A stretch of 64,000 nucleotides of DNA, from the NCBI GenBank assembly GCA_035236585.1, contig CP141126.1:69479414-69543413 (forward strand). Reading direction: 5' to 3'. Position 1 is the first letter of the stretch, and each line of letters begins with the position of its first letter. Position numbers and translations under genes: made by a program. The notes under the pieces were generated by a model, which did no database searches, had not been told where the DNA came from, and saw only the letters and a list, made by a program, of their open reading frames with translations. This document shows positions 26,036 to 38,530 of the stretch, piece by piece. The stretch is from Warburgia ugandensis (lineage: Eukaryota; Streptophyta; Magnoliopsida; Canellales; Canellaceae).

Positions 26036-28798
26036 TGTAGCTTTAAAGTTATTCACAAGCGCATGAATCAAAGTAGTAATTGCACATGATAGAGGTCGAT
26101 CTCACGTGGAATCTCATAGAATTTTCAATTGATTGGTTCTTATTTAAGTTGCTTATCTTATCCAATGAAAGAGGGTTAAAATTAAAGTAGAAAATCAAGA
26201 AACATGGAATAGGAAACATGCACAAAATTAGAAACAAAAGCTAAAGGAAACTTTCTAAAAATAAAGATATTCAAATATATTCAATGGAATTAGAAACTTT
26301 GTTAACTAACATGCATTCAATAAAAGAAACTAATGCAAAAACTAGTATGAATGAATCTAGGAACATTACTTAAGGAAAATTGTGAAATAAAAAATTTCCT
26401 AATACTAAAACATTTTAAAATGAAATTAGAAACTTTTAAACTAATCTAAGATGAAAAACAGGTAACTACTAAAGTCTAAACTTAACCTAAGCAAAGAATC
26501 AATCAACAATTTAGACATGAACTTCAATCACCACTCACATGACCATCAAAGTGTGTGCATGGTTCATGGAGTGAAAGATGGCAAGAAATTATGAATTAAA
26601 AGCTAACTAACATGAAAAATAATCAAATCACTCACTAAAATAACTAAAAAGCTAAATGGGTTCCAAATATTTCAAGTAATCAAAGCGTATGGACTGTTGC
26701 ACATTGCACATGAAAAATGATGTGAAAAACTCTAGCAAGATGGTGTATATGAAACTCAAATCAAGCAAGGCATGGAAAGTATATTAACAAGTAATTTTTA
26801 CAGAATATAACACTCAAGAATTGAAGTACTTTAGTGTAGAAATTACTCAGTAAAATTCTCTTTAAACAAAATTATTCATTGACCAAAAATGTACATCAAA
26901 ATTGTTGATGTGTACAAGGCCAAAAATTGCACAATTTTCTAATGCTCAGAACTTGATTCAAATAAAGAATTATACACACTCTAGTGCTCTAAAAATACTC
27001 ATAGATATTATGCATTTAGAATCCAAGTAAAATTCAGGAGAATTAAAGCATGAAGATGGAAGCAAAGAACAAGCAAAATAGACCCAGATCTAAGCTAGAA
27101 ATAAGGTAAAGAAAAAGGGAAAACAAGAAGGATCAAAGATAATGTTCTCTTGGATGTCACTACCAGAGAATAAGTAAGTTTAATCTTGAGGGGTTATGCA
27201 AGAAAAAAGAGAGAGATAGAAGCAAAGAACAAGGAAAGATCAGCTAAGTTCTATGCCTATGGAAGTAAAGCAACAAATAAAGGAATAAGCAAACAATGAA
27301 ACCAAAGAAGCAAGGCAATGAAAGCAAAGAAGCAAGGCAATGAAAGTAAGAACAAAAATAAAGGTGATAACCTTGAATTAAAGTGCAAAACCAAAGGAAA
27401 AACTTGAAGAATTTTTTGAAGACCAAAGAATAATAGCCAAAAGAAGTCCAAAGTTCTAAGGTCCAAATATCCCCAAATTGAAGTGTTCATTTAAGGAGTT
27501 AGGATAATTCCCCTACTTGAAAATCATGTGGAATTTAGTTTCCAATTTGATAAAATCCCATTCTAAGAAGAGAGAAGAGAATTAGAACTAGGACATTAGA
27601 TAAGGAAGTTAGGTGGAGATAGCAGATTAGAACTTGACTTAAGTGGAAAACCTAGAATGCATACAAGAGGGAGGCAACACTTTTGTAGGGAGGTACATCC
27701 ACTTTCTTGCTTGGTATTTCATGTGGAAAGGAGGTGGAAATAGAGTGGAAAGAGATAGGAAAAAGGGATGAATGGCATAGGAAGGTAGGTGGGAAGTTGG
27801 AGTGGAAAGTGGGGAAATAGAAGGTGGAGTGCAAAACTGTTGCGGATTTAGAAGGAAAAAATAGTGGAAACCCCAAGAGAATTGACTTTGAATTCAAGGG
27901 ATTTATGGGATTAATTTGGAAGATCTTTAAATGGTGGATGATCAAGGTTGACTTAGGATGAGATGGGATTTAGAAAGATATATAGATGGTGGATAAAATT
28001 AGATAATGTGTAGGTTGCTTAGAGATAAGAATAGCTAAGGTGGGAGGCACCATTTTCTAGATTTTCATATGGGAATCCTAGATTTTGAGAGAGATATGGA
28101 CAGCGAAAGATGGGAAAGAGAAAAAAAAGATGGGAAGGAAAGATAAGGAGTGGCTTCTTCTCCTTTATTCCTTGCTAATTATCCCTTGGAATTCACTTTT
28201 TTAACACAAGATATTTGCTTCTAAAAGTCCTCCAATCATGTAACTCCATATGGCTTGTGGCTCACTTTGATGGCTTGAATGGCTAAGTCCTTTGGCTTTA
28301 AGGCTTAAATGATTTGGCCTACTCAGGTTTCCTTGTGAGACTAGGAAACCTCATTCATGACTCTAATTCTCATGCAAAGGAGGTGGAATTGCATGGCTTT
28401 TTGCATGGGCCCATTTAGTTTGATGCTTCCAATTGCCTCCATGGACTTCATTTGCTTACCTTAAGATGATCTTAATTCTTGATTTAGCTTTGGAATGATG
28501 AAATTTAGGTCTTTGTCCTTATTTTGATCTTCAAATCTTATCTTTCTTGATCTCGGCCATTGTGTCATCTTCTAAATACCTTCAAAAGAGTAAAAACCCT
28601 AATTAATCCTAGAAAATTTGATTATTCATATACTTATTCTCGATTAGCTTTTGAACCTACAAAATATCAAACTTTTGAATCATTGGTTTAGAAGTCATGT
28701 ATTATAAAATTTCAAAAAAATCCTAGTATAATGCCTATAATTTATAACATAAGGACTACTAATTAGTACTTTCTATACAAAATTGAACACTTACCACA
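26036..28798 (-). mobile_element. 3' LTR of a second OTA element ('LTR-b'), 2.76 kb
   Basis: On the minus strand it begins TGTGGTAAGTG, directly after a polypurine AAGGGG (28799-28804), and ends ...AAAGCTACA. The shared OTA block lies at about 26055-26110. It is homologous to LTR-a and to the window-start fragment. The PPT and the pol end at 30.4-30.78 kb identify it as the 3' LTR of a minus-strand element. It has a purine-rich middle, and frames such as 27244-27945 are not credible genes. Confidence 0.75.
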
Positions 28799-30394
28799 CC
28801 CCTTAATCAACATTTTGATAGTCTGGAGACAAGCATGTGAAAAATCCTAATAACAAAAATAGTTTCCATTTGCTTAAGTACTGATAATTGCATTTAATAT
28901 ATGCAACAAGCCCTTAAACCCCTAGGTTACCCCTGGTGGATGAGTTAAGCCTCATGAAGATTTATAGTGAATATACCTACAAAATTCAATAAGGTGAAGT
29001 CCCTAATTCATCTCAGAGAATTTTCATCCATTAACACTCTACTGGCTTTAACGACTTAATAAAGATGAATGAAAAAATCTACAAGTTATCCACATACCAA
29101 AGCCATTTTATTATAGTTATATCTTAGAGTGTCTGTACAGACTACATCAGTTTGGACTTTGAAACAGATATGCTTATACTCCTTTGGCTTAACCTAAAAT
29201 TCTCATTGGTATACACTCAGAAATAAAGCTCTCAGAGAAAAAGGGGTCAAACAAATTTCTCTCACTAAGTGACTGGATCCAAAGATATTAATGGTCCATG
29301 AAATCTTATGCACATTGATAAGACAAAGAAATGTGATCCCTAAGAATGGATTCCATTACCTAGACCAATAGAAATATTTCACCTTAATTCCTTCCTATTT
29401 ATCTCCTCATTAAGGCTATCTTCCACCTTAAGATTAATAGGTCTTTAGATAGGAAGAAACATAGGCTTTGAAATGGTTTTGAAATCAAAGATAAAGGGAT
29501 TAAATGGTTTCAAATATGAGTAGAGGTCTTCAATGATTGAGGACAAGTTTTCTTTTGAGTATATTGAAGTGAATATCTTTTCTACTTTTCCTTCCTCTTC
29601 ACTTTTTGTTTTCGTGTAATATTTCTTTTTCTTTGAGACAAAGGGTTTTCTATGTAAACACTTTGATTTTTTTCACTTCTTAGAATTTTGTCCTTTTTCT
29701 ACTTTTTTATCATCCATACTCATTTTGTAAGATAGGTAATGGATAGTTTTAACTGGGTTTCTAAGTTAAGGTAAATGGGATTTGAAAAGAAAAGGCTTAC
29801 TAAGAGGCTCAAAGGGTCTAACTAGTGGTATACATTACTAGGTAGGCTTTATGTCTTTGGGCTAAAGAAAAGATGGCCTATATCATTTCCCTCAAAAAAT
29901 AATAATCTCTAATACTCACTTGGGTATAGGTCTCTACTGATTTTCCTCTAAGTCTTTAAGTCATAATCATCTATTAGTTTAGACTATGTACTATGTGTAG
30001 AGTATTTCGATCAAGCATGAATAAGATGCAGAATTAACCACATAGATTTCAATTAAGAAGTTAAAGTAGGAGAAATAATAAGCTTCAAAAATCAATTCTC
30101 ATCATAGTAAAGAAACTTTGAACTTAAAAACTTCCAGAAAACTAAGAAATTCTTTTTATTTTATTGAAAAATAAGAAAAGACTTAGCAATCTCATGCATA
30201 TCTACACCTCCAAGCTGAACTAAATATTTCCCTCAATGTTTTGAAAGATAGGACTCATATACGATAAATTGGTAACATAGAATAATGAGACTCTTTAAAA
30301 ACCCTAGGTTGTCTCTTGGTCAGCACTAAGTTTAATGTCTTCATCCAGCCATAACTTATTGTGATAAATGCAAATTTTATGATGAATGCTAGAC
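28799..30394 (-). other. Non-coding region between pol and 3' LTR of the second OTA element
   Basis: At 30304-30350 the minus strand reads 'gaagacattaaacttagtgc' and then 'caagagacaaccta'. It matches the well-known sequence after pol in Athila-type elements (GACGTTAAACxAAGCGC...GGGAGGCAACCC). The rest shows no open frame, and no envelope-like gene is recognisable. Confidence 0.6.
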
Positions 30395-30781
30395 TCATGA
30401 AAGATGGAGGTGTTGTGGACATGCTAAGGTGGGTTTCTGGTAGACTGGTTTCTCCAATAAGGTTTCTTCCACTTTAGGGTTTACCAACTCTAAATAGGGT
30501 TTTAACTTGTGCCCATTGACTTTAGAAATCTCTCCATCCTTTTCTATATAAACAGCCCCATGAGCATAAATAGTATGTACTAAGTAGGTTCTAGTCCATC
30601 CAGATTGAAGTTTTCTAGGAAATAGATGCAATATAGAATTATAGAAAAGGACATTTTATCCTACGGTGAAGGACTTTTGAATGATGTGTCTATCATGATT
30701 GCTTTTCTTGTGGTCTTTGTATATTTTGGCTGATTTATATGCATCATTCCTTAATTCATCCAATTCATTGAGTTGGAGCTT
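30395..30781 (-). pseudogene. OTA integrase C-terminal end, interrupted by the Tekay/Del insertion
   Basis: The minus strand gives 'LQLNELDELRNDAYKSAKIY', then '[17 protein letters not shown]', 'HGAVYIE' and '[12 protein letters not shown]'. This is the C-terminal end of the integrase in Athila/Tat-type elements (usual form LFPGKLKSRWSGPFxV...VNGxRLKPY). It has no chromodomain, as expected for OTA. Its upstream part stops at the LTR of the Tekay/Del element, which inserted here. The remainder would lie beyond the third LTR and the N gap. It is a broken fossil. Confidence 0.8.
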
Positions 30782-33700
30782 TGTGACGACCCGGGTTTTT
30801 GAAAACATGATTTGTAAGTATTTTGAAAGGCAGGGCCCTTAAGAGTGTAAAAATTTTTCGCAAAACAAAACAGCGGAAATTCTTTTCTTTAGAACTTGTT
30901 TTGAAAACCCAAGTCACCACTTCATACATAACATAAGTACAATTTGTGTACAAAATAAAATTCCATTGAAGGAATATACTTTTATTAAACTCCAGGATCC
31001 ATCCAGTGGTTCACAAGATCTGACCAAATCTAGTACAATACTTGTCCAAATTACATAATCCAAAACTCAAGCTCACCATACAATAAAACTCTCAACAAAG
31101 AAAAATACATGTCTTCAAGGGTATACCTTGAAGATTATTCTCTTCAAGTCTTCTATAGTCTTCAGCTCCTAAGTCTCCTTCCCTGGATCTGAGATATTGC
31201 AACAAGTACAATATCTCAGCAAGCAATGCTTGGTAGGGGATTCAAGAAACATAATAATTGACAATGTAATTCCAATCCTTCATAATCTCATTATCCTGAA
31301 ACATACTCTTTACTTTGTAAGTTATGTATATCTATATACATACATACATACCCTTCATGGGTAAACCAATTAAATTTGTAAAAATAGTCAAATATCATTC
31401 CCAATTAAGCTGATCAATTCTCTTCATTTTGAGAATTTAGTATTACAGCTAATCTCAAACTGGGAATTTCCCTTCTTGGGAAACATTGGTAATATACAAT
31501 TACCTAGCATTTCATTATGCTCTAACATAAGGCATTTCACTATGCCTATTCCATATGCATCATAGTGCAAAATAATTAGAAAGGTTGCTATGCTGCAGTC
31601 TGATCCGTACTAGCGCGCTCGGATAACTGCCCTGTTCACCACTGATACCACAGTGGAAAATATTATGTCACTGCCCGTATGGGGGGCAAGACTTTCACAG
31701 TGGTGGCCTTCCCATAATTGCCACCACCCGACTTTTAGCCTCTCATTGGGCAAGGTATCATCATATCATCAAATTTCAAGGAGCGGGTGGCCAAACCCTC
31801 ATAACTCCTCTAGCAATAGCATCCCCTAGGCTCATGCCTATTAAAACAAACTCACAAGCCTCCAAGCTTGTATGTAAAATAGATTTCATATATATCAGAC
31901 CATATGTCTGTTTACTTAGGGCTGAAATATTTTCTAGTTCCCTATTCACTTATAGTTTAGTCCTTAACCATCTTATAGGTTTTTGGTTGGATCATAAGGT
32001 TTTCAAGAGATTTACTCCAAGTATTATCATTACTCTTGTCAACATAAGATCATGAGTACAATAATGAATATCTCATGTAAATGCACTCATCAAATCCTCC
32101 TACCTTTAAGGATTGATCTCTTTTTCCCAATCTTCCATGATCTTGACCGATGTATGTAATCTGTACATCCATACATATTGTCAATATATAAATTATGAAC
32201 AATCCTATTGATCACTAGATCTGATGTTTAGAATGATCTTTAGATCATTCATATCTAAGTATTTTTCTATCTCTAAGTCTTTGTATGTTCATCTCCTTGA
32301 TCTTGATCTTTCATAGATCCTTTGATTGACAATCTACTCATGTTGATAAAGATCAAGGTCCTAGATCTTCTATCATCTAGTTCTTCTTTGATCTAAGTTC
32401 AGTTCTTGGATCATCCCTATGGAGGATGATCTTGGTTTTCTTCCTTGAATCACCTTTGATCAAGGGTTTGGATTATCTAATCTAATGAACTATAACAAGT
32501 ATACTACTAAACATTCATACTAAGTACAATATAGTGTTCTTATTCTTATTGTTCTTGATCATCCAAGATCTAATGGATCTTGTTTGATCATCCTTATCTT
32601 ACTTACTGTTTTTATTAGGGTTAGGTAATTTACTAACCTTTTATGCTCTTATGATTATTATTCAACCAGTTAATGTGCATGGTTGAAGGTAGCTTATTCA
32701 AGCCTAAATCTAGACTGCTCCTCTTATTTCCAATTGGCTAAGGCTTACTAGTTGAATGGGTGAACACAAAGTGATTACTTCAATCCTCATGTAAGGAGGC
32801 GTTTAGACCTCACAAACGTGAACAGAAGGTAGGGGAAGAGCGAGGCTCTATTAGATAACCCCCTTAACCACTATGTTCATCATTCACTAGAAGGACCATA
32901 GCTCAACCTTTCATAAGGTTCCTATAAGCATGTTTACCCTAAGTACTCTTTCTAATGGATTTTAATTAAGTCCATGAATATTTATAATGTCATTCATGGG
33001 GTTTATTATTCTTTTCCTAATTTGGGCCAAGGATTTGATGATCCTTATATTGTCCTACTAACTATAGCCCTTACTAATTAAGTCCAAAGTACTTCATTCT
33101 TATTTGTGTCATGAAACTCTACTTTCTCATTAGAATACATTTTTGATGTTTTATGCTCTTTATCTCATAACAAGTAAATCTACTACTAACATTCAACCAT
33201 AAATGAATTATAAATTTAAAGCATAAAACTACCTAATTTAACATTCAATGAAAATGAGGCAAGGTACTTAAATTAAATCTAGCACCTTATGATAAGAATG
33301 AACACATATCATACTAAACTCTAAATGTTATACTAGCATGCTTTATAACATAATAACATAAAATGAAACTAATTATATTTACATTTTTAGAAACCTTTAC
33401 TTATGATCCAACCATTTGATCTTAGATCTTTTCCTTTGATTAAGGACTTTAGTTATATTTAGAGAATTTTCTCGATTAAGGTCAAAAGATCACATTGATC
33501 TATTTTTATCATAATCCATCCATGATTTCCTTGGATTTTATCATATATTCTTTCCATCCCAAGGATCTGATCACACTTGATCTCATTGATCAAGTGGGTC
33601 CCTTTGTATTTGTTTTTGGGTTTTTCTACCATAAAGGGTAGATCCCTTAATATATCTCATATATATCCAATTTAAACATAGATATAACTTTATTTAAGTA

Positions 33701-35503
33701 TTAGATAATTATTAAAACATGTTTCTAAGATCTGATCATCTCAGATCTTGAAAATCTATGTAATTGGAAACTTAATTCTTAAATACAGAAAGTTTTTATT
33801 GAATAACATGTCATTTTTATTATTCCATAAGAAAATAGAGGTCTCAAGCTTTCCATAGCTTCTTTTCGATCTCAATTTGGAGTTCAGATGACTCCAGAAT
33901 TGATCTTGAAAGTTCACAGTCCTTCCTAGGGCCTAGATTTGATCTGGGCCCAAGGAAGGAACGGCCCAGATTAGTCGGGCGGAACGGCAGGCGGAACGAA
34001 CCGAGCGGAACGAACCGGGGTCGTCGGGCGCGTCCGCTGGGAAGAAAATCCCAAGCGCGACTGCGGGACGTCCACAGACGCGGACGGGACGAGCGGAACG
34101 CCCGTCGTCCGCGCGCCCGCAAACCGGGCTGTCGCTGGGCGCGTCCGCTCGTCTTTTTTATGGACGCTCCTTCATTGCACTTGAACTGACGCCCCACGCG
34201 TATCGCACGCGCCGTTCCGACGGTGCGTCACGCGGGCGTCTTGGGCGTCGTCTGATCTGGAGATCGGACAGTCCCTTCTGGACCGTCCAATCAATCCTCT
34301 TGCAATTGAGGGCCCAAAAGGTCTCTGATTTTGATGAAAATTCTACCCTAGGGGTTTTGGACCCTTCTGGATCGATTGGTATAGTCAGATTTCTCATCTG
34401 AGCACTCCATCATCCCTAATTAAGGGTTCTGTTGTTTACTTTATTTTTTATCTTTTTATTACCAAAATTAATTATAGTAAAATAAAATTTACATAAAACA
34501 ATACTAAAAATATATGAAAATGATTTCCACTTACTTGATTGGGGAGAAAACCTGATTTACATGCCCAATTAAAAAAAATACCTTGTTGATGACGATATAG
34601 CCTAAAATCCACCTTTCGCGTAAATACCGTTGTTTGAACCGTTGGATCTTGAAATTCCTTTGGGGGTTTTGTAGAATAGATGTGTTGGGATGTTTTGGAC
34701 GGTGGAATGGATCAAATTAGATCTAGAACAGAGTGCCTAATTGAATTTAGGTCTCTTGTTCTAATCTAAAAAGAAAAACAAATTGGAAAGAGATTTAGCT
34801 CTTGGAAATTTTGGGGTTTTGAGAGGAATTCTAGATCTAATTTTTCAAGGAGATTGAAGATAATTTCGTGGGGATTGTATGAGGATTTTTGGAAGATTTT
34901 TGGGGTTGTATTTATAGGCATTTTGGGTCTTTTTCATGATTATAATATGTTATTTTTTTAATACAAAATGGCATGAAAGTCTTTAATGCTCCCATACCTA
35001 ACCCCATGACTAGCTGATCTTTGTTGACCCATGTTTCACATGGGCTGCTAATCAATTTGGTTGTTGGGGACGTGGTGGTCCCCATGTGGGCCCCACATGG
35101 TGTAAAAAGTCCGTTTTGCCCTTTATGCATAAAACTTTGGGTTTTATTCCCATGATCTCGGATTTGAGTGTACTTAGTGGCGTTGGATTCGTATTTCTTA
35201 GTACATTCTAAATTTTGATGTTTCATATTTTGATTTTTGGAATATTTTGATTTTTGGGTAAAATTACTATTTTACCCCTTTTGTCCAAAAAATGAAAAAC
35301 TTAAGGATTTCTCATCCGAATTCGAAATTTGTCGTGCTTCCAGTCATTTCTAAGGGTTTGCTAAGTTTAAATTTCAATTTTATATTTGATTATACTTTTC
35401 TAACATTATATTTTAAATAACCCTAATATTTCAGCCCAAAATATCTGAAATTCAAACTTTATTGATTTTTCTCAATCAATTTACAAAAATTGGGGTTATT
35501 ACA
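30782..35503 (-). repeat. LTR 1 (3' LTR of copy 1)
   Basis: On the minus strand it starts TGTAATAACCCC after the PPT and ends GGGTCGTCACA, 4722 bp. The exact low-coordinate end is uncertain by two bases. It contains a CpG-rich promoter-like part (33.95-34.30 kb), a GATC-rich part (32.2-32.6 kb) and a short tacatacata run near 31335. Confidence 0.9.
33950..34300 (-). promoter_or_regulatory. CpG-rich island in LTR 1, probable core promoter region
   Basis: About 350 bp that are strikingly GC- and CpG-rich within an LTR that is otherwise very AT-rich. On the minus strand a TATA-like CATAAAAAAG lies at about 34152-34162. The matching part in LTR 2 (43.31-43.66 kb) also holds a perfect hairpin. 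Overlapping frames (33844-34197, 34158-34397) reflect GC composition and are not genes. The promoter role is inferred. Confidence 0.5.
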
Positions 35504-35516
35504 ATCTTCCCCCCTT
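35504..35516 (-). promoter_or_regulatory. Polypurine tract of Tekay/Del copy 1
   Basis: The minus strand AAGGGGGGAAGAT lies immediately before TGTAATAACC of the 3' LTR. In the family it primes plus-strand DNA synthesis. Confidence 0.9.
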
Positions 35517-35549
35517 ACAACAATTTCGTCCTCGAAATTTGTAATACAG

Positions 35550-36900
35550 TACTTACTCAAACAAACTAGGGTGTGTCTTCCTCATTTCTACTTCCGTTTC
35601 CCATGTGGCTTCCTCAATAGAGTGATGTTGCCACAGGACCTTGACTAACGGAATGCTTTTGGTTCTTAACTTCTGTTCCTTGCGGTCCAGAATTCGTATT
35701 GCCTTTTCTTCGAAGGTTAGGTCAGGCTTTAGCTCTTCTGGCACCCTTTGAAGTACATGAGTGTCGTCTTGGAGGTACTTCCTTAGCATAGACACATGAA
35801 AGACACTATGTATTTCTGAGAGTTGGGGTGGTAAGGCTAATTTGTATGCCACTTGACCAACCCTTTCTAAGATTTCAAACGGACCAATGAATCGAGGACT
35901 AAGTTTTCCTTTGCTTCCAAACCTCATTACTCCTTTGATAGGTGATACTTTTAGAAATACGTGCTCCCCAACATCAAATTCCAGGTTTCTACGTCTTTTA
36001 TCTGCGTAACTCTTTTGTCGACTGTGTGCTGTTAACAACCTCTTTTGTATCAATCTGACCTTGTCTATACATTGTTCCACTAATTTTGACTTTATCAGCC
36101 TCCTTTCTCCAACTTCACTCCAACAGGTTGGGGATCGACATGGCCGTCCATACAATGCTTCATATGGTGCCATACCAATACTTGCTTGAAAACTGTTGTT
36201 ATATGCAAATTCTACTAAAGGAAGATGTTCATCCCAACTCCCTTTCCAATCTAATGCACATGCTCTCAACATATCTTCTAAGGTTTGAATAGTCCTTTCT
36301 GATTGACCATCTGTTTGAGGGTGAAATGTCAGACCGAGTTTAATTGAGGTTCCCAAGGCTTGTTGTACACTCTTCCAACATCTTGAAGTAAATCTTCCAT
36401 CCCTATCCGAGATAATGGATAGTGGAATCCCATGAAGTCTTACTATTTCTTTGATGTATAACTTAGCCAGACTGTCAACTGATTGGTTTTGTCTAATTGG
36501 TAGGAAATGTGCTGACTTTGTTAACCTATCCACCACCACCCAAATCATGTCATGGCCTGCTCTAGTCCTTGGCAATCCCACTACAAAATCCATAGTGATA
36601 TTGTCCCATTTCCATTCGGAAGTTCCAATGTTTGTAACATTCCGGCTGGTCTTTGGTGTTCAGCCTTTACTTGTTGACAATTTAGACATTTAGCCACAAA
36701 TTCTCCTATTTCTCTCTTCATGCCTTCCCACCAAAAGTTTCTTTTTAAATCTTGATACATCTTTGTACTTCCAGGGTGTATAGAAAACTTTGACTGATGG
36801 GCTTCTTGTATCAACTCCTTTCTCAGACATGTATTTGAAGGAACCACCAATCTCTCTTGAAAACGTATGCCCCCATCTGTCCCCTTAACAAATCCTTTCT
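35550..36900 (-). pseudogene. Integrase and chromodomain region, Tekay/Del copy 1
   Basis: The region contains the zinc-binding HHCC part upstream ('[12 protein letters not shown]', '[12 protein letters not shown]'), the catalytic core with '[10 protein letters not shown]', 'IISDRDGRFTS', 'FHPQTDGQSERTIQTLEDML' and 'ALYGRPCRSP', then the GPF/Y-type module ('GPFEILERVG', 'FHVSMLRKYL'). It ends in a chromodomain ('IRILDRKEQKL', 'VKVLWQHHSIEEATWE'). The chromodomain in this clade is thought to direct insertion to heterochromatin marks, which fits the surroundings. It is part of a broken element. Confidence 0.9.
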
Positions 36901-38530
36901 TTTCACATAATTCCTGAGTTGTCGTATCTTCTTCTTGGGCTTTAAGGACTCTTTCTACAAAAGCTGATTTAATTGTGATGTTTGTCAGTAGAGCTCTTGG
37001 TTGTCTACTTAATGCATCAGCTACTACATTTGCCTTTCCAGGATGGTATTGGATGGCAAAATCGTAGTCTTTGATATACTCTATCCATCTTCTTTGTCTC
37101 ATATTTAAATCAGCCTGAGTGAAGATGTATTTGAGACTCTTATGATCTGTAAATACATTGAATTTTTCCCCATACAAATAATGTCTCCAAATTTTCAATG
37201 CAAACACTACATGCCAATTCTAAGTCATGTACTGGGTAATTTATTTCATGTTTCTTCAATTGTCTAGATGCATAAGCAATGACCTTCCCATTTTGCATTA
37301 ACACACCTCCTAACCCTTTGCCTGAAGCATCACAGTATATTTCATATCCCCCACTCCCAGCTGGCAAGGTCAATACTGGTGCTGTAGTTAATCTCTTCTT
37401 TAGCTCTTGAAAACTATTTTCACGGTCTTCGACCAAGTGAATGGTACCCCCTTTCTTGTCAAGGAAGCCATAGGAAGAGCTAGACGAGAGAACCCTTGAA
37501 TGAATCTACTGTAGTATCCTGCTAGTCCAAGAAAACTACGTATTTACATCGTTTTAGGTTTCTCCCAATTCATTACTTGCTTCAATCTTGGTGGGGTCCA
37601 CTTCTACTCCATTCTTGGAAATTACATGACCTAAAAATTGACCTTCTCTAACCAGAATTCACACTTACCGAATTTACCAAACAAATTTTTATGTGTTCTG
37701 AGGGTATTTAGTACAATTTGTAAGTGTTCTTGATGTTCTTGGATACTGGTAGAGTAAATCAGTATATCGTCGATAAATACTATCACAAATTTATCCAAAA
37801 ATTCTTTGAAGATTCTATTCATCAAATCCATAAACACTGCTGGTGCATTAGTCAACCCAAAAGACATGACTAAAAACTCGTAATGCCCATATCGAGTTCT
37901 GAATGCTGACTTGGATATGTCTTCATCCTTAATACGCAATTGATGATATCCTGATCTAAGGTCAATTTTAGAAAAGACCTTAGCAGATTGGAGTTGATCA
38001 AAGAGATCATCAATGCGTGGTAAGGGATATCTATTTTTCACTGTGACACTGTTCAACATTCTATAATCAATGCATAATCTCATTGACCCATCCTTCTTCT
38101 TGACAAATATTACTGGTGCTCCCCATGGTGAACTACTTGGTCTAACAAACCCTTTTTCTAACAAGTCTTGCAATTGTCCTTTTAACTCTTTCAACTCTGC
38201 TGGGGCCATCCTATAAGGTGCTTTAGAAATTGGAGTTGTACCAGGAATTACTTCAATGGTAAACTCAATTTCTTGGTGTGGGGGTAACCCTGGTAGTTCT
38301 TCAGGAAAAACATCTTGGAATTCCTTGACCACTTCAATTTCTATTATCCTGGGCTGTTCAACATCTAAAGAAACCACTGTTGCTAAAAATGCCTGACACC
38401 CCTTGGTCATATGTTTGACTGCCTTCATAGCTGAGATGATGGATTTGTCTAAGTCATTGTGTTTCCCATACAGTGTTAATACTTGCTCTCCTGGTATACT
38501 AAATGTGAGTTTCTTCTTGTGACAGGCCAT
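36900..38530 (-). pseudogene. Reverse transcriptase and RNase H region, Tekay/Del copy 1
   Basis: RT motifs are 'EGLPPH'-like '[20 protein letters not shown]', '[20 protein letters not shown]', '[15 protein letters not shown]', '[15 protein letters not shown]', and the catalytic box 'FIDDILIYS' (about 37.75 kb). RNase H follows with '[20 protein letters not shown]', '[11 protein letters not shown]' and 'ADALSRQ'. All are typical of plant chromoviruses. It is part of a broken element. Confidence 0.9.

Noticed and set aside
28799-30394. An envelope-like gene in the post-pol space of the OTA element
   Set aside because: Some Athila elements have one, but no open frame or membrane-like segment is visible here.
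33844-34397. Arg-rich frames in the GC-rich part of the Tekay/Del LTRs (also 43275-43719)
   Set aside because: Open frames are expected in CpG-rich DNA. Both strands are open and the matching frames in the other LTR differ completely.
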